Assembly: GCA_021107335.1 (NCBI GenBank)
Contig: JAIOSZ010000105.1
Span: 1 to 20,345 of the forward strand
Direction: 5' to 3'
DNA length: 20,345 nucleotides
Origin: Desulfuromonadaceae bacterium
GTDB taxonomy: Bacteria; Desulfobacterota; Desulfuromonadia; Desulfuromonadales; Syntrophotaleaceae
Numbering within the stretch: the stretch's first letter is position 1; each line of letters starts with the position of its first letter. Below, piece after piece: positions 17,775 to 20,345 of this stretch. A program made the position numbers and the translations under genes. Under the pieces are notes generated by a model. That model saw only the letters and a program-made list of their open reading frames with translations. It was not told the DNA's origin and made no database searches.

Positions 17775-20261
17775 GTGACAATGCTCATCCCGCCATTAAA
17801 AATCGCATCTCGCTGGTCGACCGGATATAATTTGGTCGGTTTGCTGTTGTTACTGTGTACTCCTTGCCTGGATGGCTGGTCCTCCAATATCTGGGCGGCA
17901 GATGATACGTTAAACACACACCCAGCACAATCCAGCCACCCAGCACAATCCAGCCACCCAGCACAATCCAGCCAACCAGTACCATCCGATGCTTCCCTCG
18001 CAGAGGCAGTAGTCCAGTTGCCGCCAGTCAATGTTGTGGCCAGCCCGGAACCGATAACCGGGCAAGGCACTACCATTCAAAGTGAAATCCTTGAAAAACT
18101 GCCTCTACGCAACAACAGCATCAATGAAGCCCTGACTGTTCTGCCAGGCATTCAATATAGTGAATCGGCCAATCTTTCCACTCAGGGTGGAGAAATTTTA
18201 CCGCCAGGAGTCTCCATATCTGGAGGCAAAATCTTCGAAAACAACTTCACCATCGACGGTACCAGCAATAACAGCCTGCTCGATCCTGCGGGAACCGTTA
18301 ATTTAGCTTCCCCTACTGATATTCCGGGCCAGCCTCAGGAATTGCTTCTCGATAGCACCCTGGTGGAACAGATCACCGTTTACGACAACAATGTGCCGGC
18401 ACGCTTAGGTGGCTTTAAAGGTGGTGTAATCGAAGCGAAAACGTTGAATCCTGCCCCCACACTTAGCGGCAAGCTATTTTACCGTACCACTCGTGACACC
18501 TGGACAAGCTTCCATATCGCTGAGGAAAATGAGGAGGATTTCGACAACTCCACAGATCACAGGGACCAACCAAAGTTCCACAAGCATCACGGAGGATTCG
18601 ACCTGCACGTCCCCATTTCCTCCCAGTTGTTGACGGTCGGTGCCTACCGCCAGTTGTATTCAAGAATTCCTCTAATGCAGGAGAATGAGACTAAAACTCA
18701 GGAGCGCCGAGAGGAAAACTTCCTATTCAAGACCGTTTTCCAGCCAACAGAGAGCGCCGACTTCGACCTTCTCTGGACTTATACTCCATATCGTGGCACA
18801 TATTTCAAGGACGGCTTCCGCGACAGCGATTTCACTCTATTCGGGGGCGGACATCTGATCTCAGCCACCTTCCATACTCGACTGCCACTGGCCACCCTCG
18901 ATACACAGGTGGCGTACCGTACGAGTAAAAACTCCCGCGAAGCCCCCACCCATGTGATCCAGACCGAACTCAGCAAAAACGTATGGGAAAAAGAGGGCTT
19001 TTATGGGGACATTAGCAAAACTCAGAAAAGCTACCAATTTAAAACCGACCTTTCTTTTCTGCCTGTTTCCTTCGGTCCGTCCAACCATTCAGTAAGTACC
19101 GGTTTTGACATCCGACACATCGAAGGCACCTACGAGCGCCATGATACCAGCTACCTTTACACCTACATGTTAAATGACAACCCAACAAGTACCAACGATG
19201 ACTACCCCAATCGCAAGGTGTATGAAGAATCTGATGCCGAGGGCACTCTGAGACAGTACGGAGTCTATGTGGAAGACATCATTACCTGGCGCGGACTGGA
19301 GCTTCGTCCGGGAATGCGGCTAGATTATGACGATTACATGCACAACCTCAGTCTGGCGCCCCGTTTGGCAATGGCGGCAGATGTTTTCGGCAATCATAAG
19401 TCCTTTCTCATTGCAGGGTACAACCGTTACTACGCCAATACTCTCCTCACTTACAAACTGCGGGAAGGCATCAAGCCTGCTTACTATGAACAACTAAAAG
19501 CTGGCGAATGGACCGATTACAAGGGCCACTCTCAGGACACCCGATACTCCGAGCTCGATACCCCTTATGCGGACGAATATGTCCTGGGGCTGGAACAGCA
19601 ATTGTTCGGCGGAAAGGCGGCAGTTAAATATATCCATAGAAAAGGGCGGGACGAATTTGCCAAGACTTTCGAAAGGGAAGAGGATGGAATTATTTACAAC
19701 ACCCTTAACAACAATGGCCGCAGCCGCCATGAAAGCTGCCAAATCTCTTGGGAGCGGCAATGGCGCAACCACTTTCTAAGCATCAACGGAACCTATCAGA
19801 GAACCGCCAGCAGCAACGAATCCTATGACAACCTGCTGGATGAGGAGGACCTTGAGGAACAGGTCTGGTACAACGGCCATGCTGTGAATAAAAATAACCT
19901 CCCGCGAAAAGACTTCAACAGGCCCTGGGTCGTTAACCTCACCTATGTCGGAAGGTTACCCTATGGATTTTCCCTTAGTGGTATGGCCAAATATCGTAGT
20001 GGTTACCGTACTCTGAAAGATACCAAGGAGGATATTGTGATTCCTGATGGGGAGTCGCTACCGGTTTATGATGAGGTGAAACAAGGTGGGGGAGTTACTG
20101 TTTCTTGTCGTATCGCTTGGGAAAAACAGCTCTATCAAAACCAGAGCATGGTTTTGAGCCTAGAAGCCAATAATCTGTTCGATAAAAAAACCTCTGTCGG
20201 CGATACCAACGATTATGAAATTGGCCGTCAGCTCTGGGCCGGGCTGGAATATCAATTTTAA
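17775..20261 (+). CDS. TonB-dependent outer-membrane receptor, substrate unknown
   Basis: Outer-membrane beta-barrel expected to import a scarce ligand using TonB energy. Numbering from GTG 17775, residues 1-42 form a signal peptide with a leucine core (VGLLLLLC) and likely cleavage around IWAA-D. Residues 49-66 are three HPAQSS repeats. LPPVNVVASPEP (82-93) resembles the TonB-box region. A plug domain follows (about 100-215: EILEKLPLRNNSINEALTVLPGI onward). The rest, to 828, is barrel with the usual alternating aromatic strands, ending LEYQF with the terminal phenylalanine assembly signal. ATG 17781 is an equally possible start; neither has a ribosome site. It is the only plus-strand gene, diverging from kdsB, with no visible partner gene. 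I cannot assign a ligand. Confidence 0.88.
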   Translation: MTMLIPPLKIASRWSTGYNLVGLLLLLCTPCLDGWSSNIWAADDTLNTHPAQSSHPAQSSHPAQSSQPVPSDASLAEAVVQLPPVNVVASPEPITGQGTTIQSEILEKLPLRNNSINEALTVLPGIQYSESANLSTQGGEILPPGVSISGGKIFENNFTIDGTSNNSLLDPAGTVNLASPTDIPGQPQELLLDSTLVEQITVYDNNVPARLGGFKGGVIEAKTLNPAPTLSGKLFYRTTRDTWTSFHIAEENEEDFDNSTDHRDQPKFHKHHGGFDLHVPISSQLLTVGAYRQLYSRIPLMQENETKTQERREENFLFKTVFQPTESADFDLLWTYTPYRGTYFKDGFRDSDFTLFGGGHLISATFHTRLPLATLDTQVAYRTSKNSREAPTHVIQTELSKNVWEKEGFYGDISKTQKSYQFKTDLSFLPVSFGPSNHSVSTGFDIRHIEGTYERHDTSYLYTYMLNDNPTSTNDDYPNRKVYEESDAEGTLRQYGVYVEDIITWRGLELRPGMRLDYDDYMHNLSLAPRLAMAADVFGNHKSFLIAGYNRYYANTLLTYKLREGIKPAYYEQLKAGEWTDYKGHSQDTRYSELDTPYADEYVLGLEQQLFGGKAAVKYIHRKGRDEFAKTFEREEDGIIYNTLNNNGRSRHESCQISWERQWRNHFLSINGTYQRTASSNESYDNLLDEEDLEEQVWYNGHAVNKNNLPRKDFNRPWVVNLTYVGRLPYGFSLSGMAKYRSGYRTLKDTKEDIVIPDGESLPVYDEVKQGGGVTVSCRIAWEKQLYQNQSMVLSLEANNLFDKKTSVGDTNDYEIGRQLWAGLEYQF
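17919..17972 (+). repeat. Tandem repeat, 3 x 18 bases, inside the receptor gene
   Basis: Three identical copies of CACCCAGCACAATCCAGC, followed by a degenerate partial copy. In frame they encode HPAQSS three times just after the signal peptide, in a flexible linker before the TonB box. Copy-number change would keep the frame. Confidence 0.9.
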
Positions 20262-20308
20262 CTACTAAAGTTATTGTCCAGAAAAGGAACAAACAATCCA
20301 ACGAATAA

Positions 20309-20345
20309 GGATAGATAGCGCGAGGAACGAGCCGCGATCTTATCC
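20309..20345. repeat. Imperfect palindrome at the right edge
   Basis: GGATAGAT (20309-20316) pairs with ATCTTATCC (20337-20345) with one bulged base, and inside it CGCG pairs with CGCG around a ten-base loop AGGAACGAGC. It starts 48 bases after the receptor stop. It could be the hairpin of a terminator whose U-tract is cut off, or one copy of a dispersed repeat. Confidence 0.45.

Overview
The window looks like chromosomal DNA from a Gram-negative member of the Desulfuromonadia (formerly Deltaproteobacteria, the Geobacter/Pelobacter/Desulfuromonas group). I infer this from protein character and gene order (Kdo and LPS-transport genes, then rpoN, hpf, ptsN, rapZ, HPr, Enzyme I, metK). It is not proven by a marker gene. 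Every gene from the left edge to about 17.2 kb lies on the minus strand. One large gene on the plus strand fills the right end. I see no rRNA, tRNA, CRISPR array or insertion sequence.

Right to left along the minus strand, the first block (17.2-11.2 kb) makes and exports the LPS core: kdsB, pyrG (CTP for the KdsB reaction), kdsA, kdsD, kdsC, lptC, lptA, lptB. Most genes overlap by a few bases, typical of translational coupling. A good sigma-70-type promoter sits just in front of the likely lptC start and would give an almost leaderless lptC message.

The second block (10.4-7.8 kb) is rpoN (sigma-54), hpf (long ribosome-hibernation factor) and ptsN (EIIA-Ntr), ending in a clear intrinsic terminator. 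This repeats the well-known kds-lpt-rpoN-hpf-ptsN-rapZ order of other proteobacteria. After about 250 bases without a gene comes the third block (7.55-2.17 kb): rapZ, a complete mannose-family PTS permease (EIIA, EIIB, EIIC, EIID), ptsH (HPr) and ptsI (Enzyme I). All phosphoryl-carrying histidines are visible. HPr also keeps the regulatory Ser46, but no hprK lies between ptsN and rapZ, where many relatives carry it. metK follows with its own promoter and terminator, and then a glycosyltransferase cut by the left edge.

Right of kdsB is an AT-rich gene-poor stretch of about 590 bases, then a TonB-dependent outer-membrane receptor of unknown substrate with a small in-frame tandem repeat near its N-terminus. 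The window ends in an imperfect palindrome. Most of the content is conserved housekeeping. The points most worth a second look are the PTS island without hprK, the lptC promoter placement, several unexplained palindromes, and the receptor with its upstream region.
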